DNA from: Streptomyces griseocarneus | Lineage (GTDB): Bacteria > Actinomycetota > Actinomycetes > Streptomycetales > Streptomycetaceae | Length of the DNA stretch: 64,000 nucleotides | Reading direction: 5' to 3' | NCBI RefSeq assembly: GCF_014655595.1 | Contig: NZ_BNBL01000001.1 | Location: forward strand, 412,310 to 476,309 | Part shown: positions 7,915 through 17,345 of the stretch, piece by piece | Layout of the letters: each line of letters opens with the position of its first letter | How positions within the stretch are numbered: position 1 is the stretch's first letter | The notes under the pieces: generated by a model | The model's database searches: none | What the model was told of the DNA's origin: nothing | What the model saw: the letters and a program-made list of their open reading frames with translations, nothing else | Program-made: the position numbers and the translations under genes

Positions 7915-8511
7915 GTGCACGCCATGCAGTACGACATCACGTTGCCCGCCGACTACGACATGAAGATCATCCGGGAGCGCGTGGCCACCCGCGGCCATGC
8001 CCTCGATGAGCGCGAGGGGCTGGGCCTGAAGGCCTATGCCATCCGCGAGCGCGGGGTCGACGGCTCCCCGGTCAATCAGTACGCCCCGTTCTACCTGTGG
8101 GAGCACGCCGGGGCGATGGGCGAGTTCCTGGTCGGCGGGGGCGGCTTCCAGGGCATCGTCGCGGACTTCGGCCGCCCGGTCGTGCAGCACTGGGCGGGCA
8201 TCGCGTGCGAGGCGGGCCCCGCCCGGCCGGAGGCCCCCCGGGCGGCGTCCCGGCTGCTGACGCCCGTACCGGCCACGGCGGACCCGGCCGCCGCCGTGGC
8301 CGGGGCGCTCGCCGGGCTGCGCGCGACCGCGCGCTCCGCGGCGGTGCACACGGCGGCCCTGGCCTTCGACCCCCACCACTGGCAGCTGCTGCGCTTCGTG
8401 CTGTGGGCCGACGCCGTCCCGGAGTCCGAGGGCCCGGACGCCGAGCGCTACGAAGTGCTCCACCTGTCCACGCCCGGCCTCTCCCGCATCCCGGCCGGAC
8501 GGCACTGGTAG
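7915..8511 (+). CDS. DUF4865 family protein
   Basis: 198 aa. GTG 7915 is chosen over ATG 7924 because GGGGGAGG (7901-7908) is well spaced from it. The sequence opens MHAMQYDITLPADYDMKIIR and contains GLGLKAYAIRERGVDGSPVN, YAPFYLWEH and GIVADFGRPVVQHW, all typical of DUF4865. Members look like small ferredoxin-like-fold proteins of the stress/monooxygenase type and are often paired with TetR or LysR regulators, as here. No enzymatic assignment is justified. Confidence 0.82.
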   Translation: MHAMQYDITLPADYDMKIIRERVATRGHALDEREGLGLKAYAIRERGVDGSPVNQYAPFYLWEHAGAMGEFLVGGGGFQGIVADFGRPVVQHWAGIACEAGPARPEAPRAASRLLTPVPATADPAAAVAGALAGLRATARSAAVHTAALAFDPHHWQLLRFVLWADAVPESEGPDAERYEVLHLSTPGLSRIPAGRHW

Positions 8512-8579
8512 GCGGCCAGGCGTTCAACCGCGAGGGGGAGGCAGGGAGTTCGCGTCGTCCTCGGGGCTGATGTCGCGAC

Positions 8580-8599
8580 ACCGTACGCCCCCGTACGGT
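8580..8599. promoter_or_regulatory. Inverted repeat upstream of the P450 gene
   Basis: ACCGTACG-cccc-CGTACGGT is a perfect 8-bp dyad, 42 bp before the P450 start. It could be an operator or a small hairpin in the leader. Confidence 0.45.
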
Positions 8600-8641
8600 G
8601 GACCCGGCCGCGCACGTACCCGACGACCAGGGGGCAATGCT

Positions 8642-9862
8642 GTGACAGTACTGAAGGACGGAACGGGAGCCACGGGCCGGACGGTCGATCTGGCGGCGAT
8701 GGGCGAGGAGTTCACCCGCGATCCCTACCGGGTGTACGCCGAACTGCGCGCGCGGGGCCCCGTGCACCGGGTGCGCACGCCGGAGGGGCCCGAGTGCTGG
8801 CTCGTCGTCGGCCACGACGAGATACGGAACACCCTCAACGACCCCCGGCTGTCGAAGAACTGGGACAACGCCTCCGGGGCGCTGGGCCTGCCCGTCATAG
8901 CCGCCGGCCCGCACATGCTCAGCGCCGACCCCCCGCACCACACCCGGCTGCGCCGGCTGGTGGCCAGGGAGTTCACCGCCAAGCGCGTCGAGGCGCTCGC
9001 CCCGCGCGTCCAGCAGATCACCGACGGCCTCCTCGACCGGATGCTCCGGGCGCCGGACCGGCGCGCCGACCTCGTCCAGGTCCTGTCCTTCCCGCTGCCC
9101 ATGGGCGTCATCTGTGAGCTGCTGGGCGTGCCCGACCTCGACCGCGAGGCGTTCCACCAGTGGTCGGACGTCGCCATCGGCACCGCCCCGCCGGACGAGA
9201 AGACCCGCAACGCCCAGGAGGTCGCCGGCTACCTCGCCGGCCTGGTCGCCGCCAAGCGGCGGCAGCCGGGCGAGGACCTGCTGAGCGACCTGATCCGGGC
9301 CACCGACGAGGACGGCGACCGGCTCTCGCCCGACGAGCTCATCGGGATGGCCTGGCTCCTGCTGGTCGCCGGGCACGAGACGACCGTCAACCTCATCGGC
9401 AACGGCGTGCTCGCCCTGCTGCGCCACCCCGGACAGCTCGCCGACCTGCGCGCCGACTTCGGGCTGCTGGACAACGCCGTCGAGGAGATGCTGCGCTACG
9501 ACGGTCCCGTGGAGACCTCCACGTACCGCTTCACCACCGAGCCGATGGAGATCGCCGGCACCCGCATCCCCGGCGGCGGGGAGCTCGTGGTCGTCGCCCT
9601 GGCCGACGCCGACCGCGACCCGGACCGCTTCCCCGGCCCCCACCGCTTCGACATCCACCGCGACGCCCGCGGCCACGTCGCCTTCGGGCACGGCATCCAC
9701 TACTGCCTGGGCGCGCCGCTGGCCCGGCTCGAGGGCCGGATCGCCATCCGCTCGCTGCTCGAGCGCTGCCCGGACCTCGAGCTGGACTGCCACCCGGACG
9801 CGCTGATCTGGCGCGAGGGCATGCTGATGCGCGGCCCCCACCGGCTGCCGGTCCGCTTCTAG
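8642..9862 (+). CDS. Cytochrome P450 (bacterial class I, CYP105/107-like)
   Basis: 406 aa from GTG 8642. Diagnostic motifs are all present: the I-helix oxygen-binding AGHETTVN (about residues 244-251), the K-helix ExxR in EEMLRYDGP, and the haem loop FGHGIHYCLGAPLAR with the Cys ligand near residue 355. ADPPHHTRLRRLVAREFTAKR is the C-helix region shared by macrolide- and antibiotic-tailoring P450s of streptomycetes. No ferredoxin or biosynthetic genes are next to it, so the partner and substrate are unknown. It is monocistronic, with a hairpin directly after it. Confidence 0.93.
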   Translation: MTVLKDGTGATGRTVDLAAMGEEFTRDPYRVYAELRARGPVHRVRTPEGPECWLVVGHDEIRNTLNDPRLSKNWDNASGALGLPVIAAGPHMLSADPPHHTRLRRLVAREFTAKRVEALAPRVQQITDGLLDRMLRAPDRRADLVQVLSFPLPMGVICELLGVPDLDREAFHQWSDVAIGTAPPDEKTRNAQEVAGYLAGLVAAKRRQPGEDLLSDLIRATDEDGDRLSPDELIGMAWLLLVAGHETTVNLIGNGVLALLRHPGQLADLRADFGLLDNAVEEMLRYDGPVETSTYRFTTEPMEIAGTRIPGGGELVVVALADADRDPDRFPGPHRFDIHRDARGHVAFGHGIHYCLGAPLARLEGRIAIRSLLERCPDLELDCHPDALIWREGMLMRGPHRLPVRF

Positions 9863-9878
9863 CCGCTTCCGGCCGCCC

Positions 9879-9905
9879 GCCCTGCCCCGCCCGCCGGGGC
9901 AGGGC
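9879..9905. terminator. Hairpin terminator after the P450 gene
   Basis: GCCCTGCCCC-(7 nt)-GGGGCAGGGC is a perfect 10-bp stem starting 16 bp after the P450 stop. No U tract is seen, as is usual in Streptomyces. Confidence 0.7.
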
Positions 9906-9908
9906 TCA

Positions 9909-9933
9909 TGTCCGGACAACCGGACCTCCGGAC
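9909..9933. promoter_or_regulatory. CCGGAC repeat cluster upstream of the GntR gene
   Basis: CCGGAC occurs three times within 25 bp (GTCCGGACAACCGGACCTCC followed by GGAC), with the first copy inside the palindrome GTCCGGAC. It ends 36 bp before the GntR start and is a possible autoregulatory or regulatory site. Confidence 0.35.
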
Positions 9934-9968
9934 TTCCCGTCATCAGGTCGTCCGGCTACGCTCCCTCC

Positions 9969-10718
9969 GTGGCGAAGCAGCAACCCCTTCAGTTCTCCCT
10001 CGACCGCGGCAGCCCGGTCCCGCTCTACTTCCAGCTGTCCCAGCAGCTCGAAGCCGCCATCGAACGGGGTGAGCTCGCCCCCGGCAGCCTCCTGGGCAAC
10101 GAGATCGAGCTCGCCGGACGGCTGGGCCTGTCCCGCCCCACGGTCCGCCAGGCCATCCAGTCGCTGGTCGACAAGGGCCTCCTGGTGCGCCGCCGCGGCG
10201 TGGGCACCCAGGTGGTGCACAGCCAGGTCAAGCGCCCGCTGGAGCTCAGCAGCCTCTACGACGACCTGGAGTCGGCCGGCCAGCAGCCCGCCACCCGCGT
10301 CCTGCGGCACGCCGTCGAGCCCGCCCCCGCGCCGGTCGCCGCCGCCCTGGGCATCGCCGAGGGCGCCGACGTGCTGCGCCTCGAGCGGCTGCGCCTCGCC
10401 CACGGCGAGCCGGTGGCCCACCTGCGCAACCACCTGCCGCTCGGCCTGCTGGACCTCGACGCCGAGACGCTCGGGCGCACCGGCCTCTACCGCCTGCTGC
10501 GGCAGGCCGGCATCACCCTGCACAGCGCCCGCCAGACGATCGGCGCCCGCGCCGCCACCGCCGAGGAGGGCGAGCTGCTGGCCGAACCGGAAGGCGCCCC
10601 CCTGCTGACAATGGAGCGGACGACCTTCGACGACACCGGCCGTGCGGTGGAGTTCGGCTCCCACTTGTACCGGGCCTCGCGCTACGCGTTCGACTTCCAG
10701 CTCCTGGCCCGGTCCTGA
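9969..10718 (+). CDS. GntR/HutC-type regulator of the adjacent sugar importer
   Basis: 249 aa, GTG start. The winged HTH covers about residues 15-80 (PVPLYFQLSQQLEAAIERGE, LAPGSLLGNEIELAGRLGLS, RPTVRQAIQSLVDKGLLVRR). It is followed by a UTRA effector domain (LSSLYDDLESAGQQPATRVL, VLRLERLRLAHGEPVAHLRN, MERTTFDDTGRAVEFGSHLY). UTRA proteins sense sugars or small metabolites. Gene order GntR, lipoprotein, permease, ATPase, ROK kinase is conserved in S. coelicolor as I recall it, so local control of that transport operon is likely. Confidence 0.9.
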   Translation: MAKQQPLQFSLDRGSPVPLYFQLSQQLEAAIERGELAPGSLLGNEIELAGRLGLSRPTVRQAIQSLVDKGLLVRRRGVGTQVVHSQVKRPLELSSLYDDLESAGQQPATRVLRHAVEPAPAPVAAALGIAEGADVLRLERLRLAHGEPVAHLRNHLPLGLLDLDAETLGRTGLYRLLRQAGITLHSARQTIGARAATAEEGELLAEPEGAPLLTMERTTFDDTGRAVEFGSHLYRASRYAFDFQLLARS

Positions 10719-10732
10719 CCTGTCATGCCATA

Positions 10733-10742
10733 AGAATGTTCT
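10733..10742. promoter_or_regulatory. AGAATGTTCT dyad and promoter upstream of the sugar ABC operon
   Basis: AGAA-TG-TTCT, within a wider symmetrical patch TAAGAATGTTCTGA, lies just upstream of a sigma-70-like promoter. The -35 is TTGACG at 10753-10758, and the -10 is TACAAC after 18 bp. The arrangement suggests control of the importer operon by the neighbouring GntR or another repressor. Confidence 0.45.
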
Positions 10743-10924
10743 GACAAAGTCCTTGACGCAGTGTGTCGTCCGCCACTACAACTCCACGCACGGGAAGAAG
10801 CCCCGCGGCACCGCCGAAGCCCCGGCCGACAGCGGTGACGGATGGTGACGGATACTTGGGCGGTTGGGTCCGTGGCAGAGGGGCCCGGCCGCACCGTGAC
10901 AGACAGTGAGAAGGGCAAGTCCTC

Positions 10925-11935
10925 GTGGCAAGGGTTCGGACAGGCGTACGTGCGGTGAGCGCCGTGCTGGCAGCGGTGCTCGGCGCCACACTGGCTGGGT
11001 GCAGCAGTACGGGCGGGAAGCGGGCCGAGGAGCGGGCAGCCAAGGCCGCTCAGGGCCGCTCCGCGGTCGACACCCCCCGGTGGACCTTCGCGATGGTCAC
11101 CCACTCGGGCGACGGCGACACCTTCTGGGACATCGTCCAGAACGGTGCGAAGCAGGCGGCGGTCAAGGACAACATCAAGTTCCTCTACGCGCACGACGTC
11201 GAGGGAAACAAGCAGGCCCAGAACGTGCAGGCCATGATCGACCAGAAGGTCGACGGCCTGATCGTCACCCTCGCCAAGCCCGACGCCATGAAGGACGTCG
11301 TCGCCAAGGCGCGCAAGGCCGGCATCCCGGTGATCACGGTGAACTCGGGCTCCGACAAGTCCAAGGACTTCGGCGCGCTGACCCACATCGGCCAGGACGA
11401 GGTCATCGCCGGCGAGGCCGTCGGCGAGCAGCTCAACCAGCGCGGGAGGAAGAAGGCCGTCTGCGTCCTGCACGAGCAGGGCAACGTCGGCCACGAGCAG
11501 CGCTGCGAGGGCGTGAAGAAGTCCTTCAAGGGCGAGCTGCAGAACCTGTACGTCGAGGGCACCAACATGCCCAACGTGCAGTCGTCCATCGAGGCGAAGC
11601 TGCAGTCCGACAAGGACATCGACGCCGTCGTCACCCTCGGCGCCCCCTTCGCCACCACCGCCGTCAAGGCGGCCGAGCAGGCCGGCAGCAAGGCCGAGGT
11701 CGACACCTTCGACCTCAATGCCAAGGTCGCCGACGCCCTCCAGAAGGGCACCCTCGGCTTCGCCGTCGACCAGGACCCGTACCTCCAGGGCTACGAGGCC
11801 GTCGACCTCCTGTGGCTCTACCGCTACAACCGCGACATGCTCGGCGGCGGCCGCCCGGTGCTGACCGGCCCGCAGATCGTCACCAAGGACGACGCGAAGA
11901 CCCTGGCGGAGTACACGAAGCGGGGCACACGATGA
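10925..11935 (+). CDS. Sugar ABC transporter, substrate-binding lipoprotein (ribose/xylose type)
   Basis: 336 aa, GTG start. The signal peptide ends in the lipobox LAGC (Cys near residue 27), so it is a membrane-anchored lipoprotein. The mature part is a periplasmic-binding-protein type I fold: FAMVTHSGDGDTFWDIVQNG, MIDQKVDGLIVTLAKPDAMK, VITVNSGSDKSKDFGALTHI, VTLGAPFATTAVKAAEQAG, GFAVDQDPYLQGY. It is the first gene of a three-gene importer. The ligand is probably a pentose, inositol or similar polyol, but this cannot be fixed from sequence. Confidence 0.92.
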   Translation: MARVRTGVRAVSAVLAAVLGATLAGCSSTGGKRAEERAAKAAQGRSAVDTPRWTFAMVTHSGDGDTFWDIVQNGAKQAAVKDNIKFLYAHDVEGNKQAQNVQAMIDQKVDGLIVTLAKPDAMKDVVAKARKAGIPVITVNSGSDKSKDFGALTHIGQDEVIAGEAVGEQLNQRGRKKAVCVLHEQGNVGHEQRCEGVKKSFKGELQNLYVEGTNMPNVQSSIEAKLQSDKDIDAVVTLGAPFATTAVKAAEQAGSKAEVDTFDLNAKVADALQKGTLGFAVDQDPYLQGYEAVDLLWLYRYNRDMLGGGRPVLTGPQIVTKDDAKTLAEYTKRGTR

Positions 11936-12962
11936 GTACAGCCGTGCCGGCCGACGAACGGCTGCTGACCCGGAGCTACCTCCGCCGCGTACTGGGCCGC
12001 CCCGAGCTGGGCGCGGTCGTGGGCGCCGCCGCGGTCTTCGTCTTCTTCTCGTTCGTCGCCGACAGCTTCCTCCAGGCCTCGAGCCTGTCCACGGTCCTCT
12101 ACGCGTCCTCCACGATCGGCATCATGGCCGTGCCCGTGGCGCTGCTGATGATCGGCGGCGAGTTCGACCTGTCGACGGGCGTGATGGTCACGACGTCCGC
12201 CCTGGTCTCGTCGATGTTCAGCTACCAGATGACGGCGAACGTCTGGGTGGGCGTGGGGGTCTCCCTCCTCGCCACCCTGGCGATCGGCTTCTTCAACGGC
12301 TTCATGCTGACCCGCACCAAGCTGCCGAGCTTCATCATCACGCTCGGTACGTTCCTCATGCTCACCGGCCTGAACCTGGGCTTCACCAAGCTCATCAGCG
12401 GCACCGTCTCCACCAAGACGATCGGCGACATGGAAGGCTTCGAGTCCGCCCGGGCCCTGTTCGCCTCCCACCTGACGATCGGCGGCGTGGACCTGCAGGT
12501 CACCATCCTCTGGTGGCTCGGCCTGGTCGCCCTCGCCACCTGGGTCCTGCTGCGCACACGCGTGGGCAACTGGATCTTCGCGGTCGGCGGCGGCGCCGAC
12601 GCGGCCCGCGCGGTCGGCGTCCCGGTCAACAAGACCAAGATCGGCCTCTACATGGCCGTGGCCTTCTGCGCCTGGATCTCGGGCCAGCACCTGCTGATGT
12701 CGTACGACGTCGTCCAGTCGGGCGAGGGCGTCGGCAACGAGTTCCTCTACATCATCGCGGCTGTGATCGGCGGCTGCCTGATGACCGGCGGCTACGGCTC
12801 GGCCATCGGCTCCGCGGTCGGCGCGTTCATCTTCGGCATGACCAGCAAGGGCATCGTGTACGCGCAGTGGGACCCGGACTGGTTCAAGTTCTTCCTCGGC
12901 GCGATGCTGCTCCTGGCGACCCTGCTGAACGCATGGGTCCGTAAGCGCGCGGAGGCGACGAA

Positions 12963-12966
<4 letters not shown>
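11932..12966 (+). CDS. Sugar ABC transporter permease (RbsC-like)
   Basis: 344 aa. The ATG at 11932 overlaps the stop of the binding protein. It is a multi-spanning membrane protein with the RbsC/AraH signature region [20 protein letters not shown] and [20 protein letters not shown], followed by [14 protein letters not shown]. Near the C-terminus [20 protein letters not shown] is the typical conserved loop. I count about 8-10 hydrophobic segments. Its stop overlaps the ATPase start (ATGA), so subunit synthesis is coupled. Confidence 0.92.
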
Positions 12967-13787
<821 letters not shown>

Positions 13788-13806
13788 CGCGCCCGCGGCG
13801 CGTGCA

Positions 13807-13837
13807 CCGGGGGTGGGGGCCGGCCCCCACCCCCCGG
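13807..13837. terminator. GC-rich hairpin after the ABC operon
   Basis: A 15-bp and a 16-bp arm (CCGGGGGTGGGGGCC and GGCCCCCACCCCCCGG) pair with one bulged base and essentially no loop. It starts 19 bp after the ATPase stop. It probably terminates or attenuates before the ROK gene. Confidence 0.7.
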
Positions 13838-13917
13838 CACCGTTTCGCGGCGCACCGGGCCGGTGAGGCACAATCGGCCGAGTCCACATCCACCACCACC
13901 GCAGGGGCACGACCGCG

Positions 13918-15039
13918 ATGAGCATGTACCGCGAGCGGGTACACCGAGGCACCGCCAAAGCCACCGTGCTCCGCACGGTCGGCACGCGCGAGCGCCGCTC
14001 GCACCTCACCGCCCCGCGCGTCCCCACCGTCGGCATCGACATCGGCGGCACCAAGGTCATGGCGGGCGTCGTCGACGCCGACGGCAACATCCTGGAGAAG
14101 CTCCGCACGGAGACGCCGGACAAGTCCAAGAGCCCCAAGGTCGTCGAGGACACCATCGTCGAGCTCGTCCTCGACCTCTCCGACCGCCACGACGTCCACG
14201 CCGTGGGCATCGGCGCCGCCGGCTGGGTCGACGCCGACCGCAACCGCGTCCTCTTCGCCCCGCACCTGTCCTGGCGCAACGAACCGCTGCGCGACCGCCT
14301 CGCCGGCCGCCTCGCCGTCCCGGTCATGGTGGACAACGACGCCAACACCGCCGCCTGGGCCGAGTGGCGCTTCGGCGCCGGCCGCGGCGAGGACCACCTC
14401 GTCATGATCACCCTCGGTACCGGCATCGGCGGTGCGATCCTCGAGGACGGCCAGGTCAAGCGCGGCAAGTTCGGCGTCGCCGGCGAGTTCGGCCACATGC
14501 AGGTCGTGCCCGGCGGCCACCGCTGCCCGTGCGGCAACCGCGGCTGCTGGGAGCAGTACAGCTCCGGCAACGCGCTGGTCCGCGAGGCCCGTGAGCTGGC
14601 GGCCGCCGAGTCGCCGGTCGCGTACGGGATCATCGACCGCGTCGGCGGCAACGTCTCCGAGATCACCGGCCCCCTGATCACCGAGCTGGCCCGCTCCGGC
14701 GACGCCATGTGCGTGGAGCTGCTCCAGGACATCGGCCAGTGGCTGGGCGTGGGCATCGCCAACCTGGCCGCCGCCCTCGACCCCTCCTGCTTCGTCATCG
14801 GCGGCGGCGTCAGCGCGGCCGACGACCTGCTGATCGGCCCGGCCCGGGACGCCTTCCGCCGCCACCTCACCGGCCGCGGCTACCGCCCCGAGGCCCGCAT
14901 CGTCAAGGCGCAGCTGGGCCCGGAGGCGGGCATGGTCGGCGCCGCCGACCTGGCCCGCCTGGTCGCCCGCCGCTTCCGCAGGGCCAACCGGCGCAGGGTG
15001 GAGCGCTACGAGCGCTACGCCCGGGCAGGCCGCGGGTGA
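13918..15039 (+). CDS. ROK-family sugar kinase (second glucokinase-like)
   Basis: 373 aa. The ATP-binding DIGGTK motif lies at about residues 41-46 (GIDIGGTKVMAGVVDADG). DNDANTAAWAE contains the catalytic Asp, ITLGTGIGGAI is the second phosphate motif, and GEFGHMQVVPGGHRCPCGNRGCWEQY carries the ROK zinc site CxCGxxGCxE. A basic ~38-residue N-terminal extension precedes the kinase core, without an HTH, so this is an enzyme rather than a ROK repressor. It sits downstream of the sugar importer and would phosphorylate the imported sugar. S. coelicolor has a comparable second glucose kinase at this position as far as I recall. Confidence 0.9.
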   Translation: MSMYRERVHRGTAKATVLRTVGTRERRSHLTAPRVPTVGIDIGGTKVMAGVVDADGNILEKLRTETPDKSKSPKVVEDTIVELVLDLSDRHDVHAVGIGAAGWVDADRNRVLFAPHLSWRNEPLRDRLAGRLAVPVMVDNDANTAAWAEWRFGAGRGEDHLVMITLGTGIGGAILEDGQVKRGKFGVAGEFGHMQVVPGGHRCPCGNRGCWEQYSSGNALVREARELAAAESPVAYGIIDRVGGNVSEITGPLITELARSGDAMCVELLQDIGQWLGVGIANLAAALDPSCFVIGGGVSAADDLLIGPARDAFRRHLTGRGYRPEARIVKAQLGPEAGMVGAADLARLVARRFRRANRRRVERYERYARAGRG

Positions 15040-15638
15040 CCGTCATGGACCAGCCCGGACACATGGCGGCGAACGAGCCGCCCGAGCACCCCGAGACCGA
15101 CGGCGCGACCACGGACGCGGGCGCCGGCCCGGCCCGCCGCCGCTGGCTCAAGCCGCTGATCGTCTTCCTGCTCATCGCCATCCCCGCCGGATACCTCTAC
15201 ATCTCCGCGATGCAGAGCCGCGGCGGCGGCGAGAGCAAGAAGGAGCAGGCGGCCGCCACCGGCCTCGAGGAAGGCTGGCCCACCCGCCTCCAGCGACGCC
15301 TGTACGAGGTGTCGGTCCCGCCCTACGCGGAGCACGTGGCCCACTTCGAGACCAACGCGTGGAAGGCGAGCTCGCTGTACCTGCAGTTCACCACCACGCG
15401 CGAGAAGTTCGACGCGTGGCTCGACGACTACGCCGGCTCCGACGCCGAGCTGAAGGACGGCGAGGTCACGATCGACGAGGACGAGGCGGACGTGGTGGGC
15501 TGGAAGTTCGCCGACGGCCACCACTGGGCGGGCACGGTCCGTGAGCAGGAGCGGCCCAAGCCGAACCTCGAGATCACGGCGAACCTGGACAACCCCGACT
15601 TCCCCCAGGTCTACGTCGTCTCGACGACCACGCCCTGA
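15036..15638 (+). CDS. Hypothetical single-pass membrane protein
   Basis: 200 aa from GTG 15036, which overlaps the ROK stop (GTGA). ATG 15045 is an alternative three codons in. An acidic N-terminal ~30 residues are followed by one membrane helix (WLKPLIVFLLIAIPAGYLYI, about residues 35-55). An extracytoplasmic domain rich in aromatic residues and acids then includes LYEVSVPPYAEHVAHFETNA, WKASSLYLQFTT and DEADVVGWKFADGHHWAG. I do not recognise the family. The coupling to a sugar kinase is the only functional hint. Confidence 0.75.
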   Translation: MTVMDQPGHMAANEPPEHPETDGATTDAGAGPARRRWLKPLIVFLLIAIPAGYLYISAMQSRGGGESKKEQAAATGLEEGWPTRLQRRLYEVSVPPYAEHVAHFETNAWKASSLYLQFTTTREKFDAWLDDYAGSDAELKDGEVTIDEDEADVVGWKFADGHHWAGTVREQERPKPNLEITANLDNPDFPQVYVVSTTTP

Positions 15639-15696
15639 CCCCGTCCGCCGCCACCCCCTCGAACGGGCGTCCGGCCGCGGCGGATAGCGTGGCGCG

Positions 15697-17280
15697 GTGA
15701 GCGAGAAGCAGACCCCCACCCTCCAGTACCGGACCGACGGCCCCGAGGAGGGCCCCGTACTCGTCCTCGGCCCCGCGCTGGGCGCGACCTGGCACATGTG
15801 GGACCGCCAGGTCCCGGAGTTCACCCGCCACTGGCGCGTGGTGCGCTTCGACCTCCCGGGCCACGGCGGCGCCCCCGCCGAGCCCGCGACGACGGTCGGC
15901 GAGCTCACCGACCGGCTGCTCGCCACGCTGGACGCGCTGGGCGTCGAACGCTTCGGCTACGCGGGCTGCTGCGTCTCGGGAGCGATGGGCACCGACCTCG
16001 CCCTGCGCCACCCCGATCGGCTCGCCTCGCTCGCCGTGGTCGGTTCGGCCGCGCGGTTCGACGGCGCGGAGAACTGGAGCGGAGGCGCGGAGATCCGCGC
16101 GAACGGCCTCGAGCCGGTCGCACGCTCCGCACCCGAGCGCTGGTTCACCCCCGCTTTCGCGGGCGCGCAGCCCGCGATCGTCGACTGGGCCGTCCAGATG
16201 GTCCGCACGACCGACATCCCCTCCTACGCCGCCGCCTGCGACGCGCTCGCCGCCTTCGACGTACGGGCCGAGCTGGGCCGGATCGGCGTGCCGATGCTGG
16301 TCGTCGTCGGCGCCGAGGACCCGCTCACACCGCCGGCCGAGGCCCGCGTGCTGGTGGCGGGCATCCCCGACGCCAGGCTCGCCGTCGTCCCGGCGGCACG
16401 CCACCTCGCCCCGGTGGAACAGCCGGCGGCACTGACGGACCTGCTGGTACGCCACTTCACCACGGCCTGGCAGACGTCGCCGCCCCTGACGCCCGCACCC
16501 GGCGAGCCCGTTGCCCAGGACGCCGCCGACCGCCCGGCGGCCGCTCCGGAGCCGGCCCCGGCCCCGGTGGATCAGGCCACCTCGCCCGCACCGGCGGGCT
16601 TCGGGCCGCCCACGGACCCGGACGAGGCTCCGGCCGCGGAAGCCGCCGCGGCGCAGCCCGCATGGGACGGCGGTGCAACGGCCCCGGCCGCTTCGGGTGC
16701 GGTGCTGCCCGGCCTCGCCGGAGCCTTCGGCCCGGCCGCGCCGGCCGGCGACGCGGCATCCGGCGCCGCCGCCGTCCCCCACATCGGCTTCGGCCCGGCC
16801 CCGGCGCCGCTGGGCGACAACCCGTACGCGGCCGCCGCCCCGGCGCCGGCTCCCCAGGGCCCCGGCACGACGGACGGCACCCCCGCGGCTTCCGAAGCTG
16901 CCGATGCCGACGCCCAGGCGCTGCGCCTCCGCGCCGAGGTGCTGGGAGACGACGCCCCGGCCGTCACCGCCGAGGCCGGCACCGACGCCTTCGCCGCCGG
17001 CTTCGAGGCCTTCGCGGCCCGCGTCGAGTGGGGCGGGACCTGGGCGCGCCCCGGACTCGACCGGCGCACCCGGTGCCTGGTCACCCTGGCCGTCCTCACC
17101 GCCGGCGGTCACCTCGACGAGCTCGCCCCGCACACCCGCGCCGCCCTGCGCAACGGCGTGACCCCGGCGGAGATCGAGGAGGTGCTGGTGCAGACCGCGC
17201 CGTACTGCGGCCTGCCCGCCGCCAGGGCGGCCTTCGCGGTGGCGCGCCGCGTCGTGGCGGAGGAGACCGCCGGAGTGTGA
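15697..17280 (+). CDS. pcaL: Fused 3-oxoadipate enol-lactonase / 4-carboxymuconolactone decarboxylase-like protein (PcaDC)
   Basis: 527 aa. Residues 1-260 are an alpha/beta hydrolase of the PcaD type. Residues ~265-425 are a Pro/Ala/Gly-rich linker of ~160 aa, and residues ~430-525 are a carboxymuconolactone decarboxylase domain (RTRCLVTLAVLTAGGHLDEL, GVTPAEIEEVLVQTAPYCGL). In the protocatechuate branch such fusions convert carboxymuconolactone to 3-oxoadipate. The nucleophile elbow reads AGCCVSGAMG (residues 89-98), with Cys92 where PcaD usually has Ser. Asp and His candidates lie in GAEDPLTPP and ARHLAPVEQP. No other pca genes are nearby, so its pathway role is less certain than the domain assignment. 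Confidence 0.82.
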   Translation: MSEKQTPTLQYRTDGPEEGPVLVLGPALGATWHMWDRQVPEFTRHWRVVRFDLPGHGGAPAEPATTVGELTDRLLATLDALGVERFGYAGCCVSGAMGTDLALRHPDRLASLAVVGSAARFDGAENWSGGAEIRANGLEPVARSAPERWFTPAFAGAQPAIVDWAVQMVRTTDIPSYAAACDALAAFDVRAELGRIGVPMLVVVGAEDPLTPPAEARVLVAGIPDARLAVVPAARHLAPVEQPAALTDLLVRHFTTAWQTSPPLTPAPGEPVAQDAADRPAAAPEPAPAPVDQATSPAPAGFGPPTDPDEAPAAEAAAAQPAWDGGATAPAASGAVLPGLAGAFGPAAPAGDAASGAAAVPHIGFGPAPAPLGDNPYAAAAPAPAPQGPGTTDGTPAASEAADADAQALRLRAEVLGDDAPAVTAEAGTDAFAAGFEAFAARVEWGGTWARPGLDRRTRCLVTLAVLTAGGHLDELAPHTRAALRNGVTPAEIEEVLVQTAPYCGLPAARAAFAVARRVVAEETAGV

Positions 17281-17345
17281 CGCGTTTTCGACCCCCGGCG
17301 GGCACGACGCGCCCCCGACGCGTACGGCCGTAGCAGTATGGGCTC

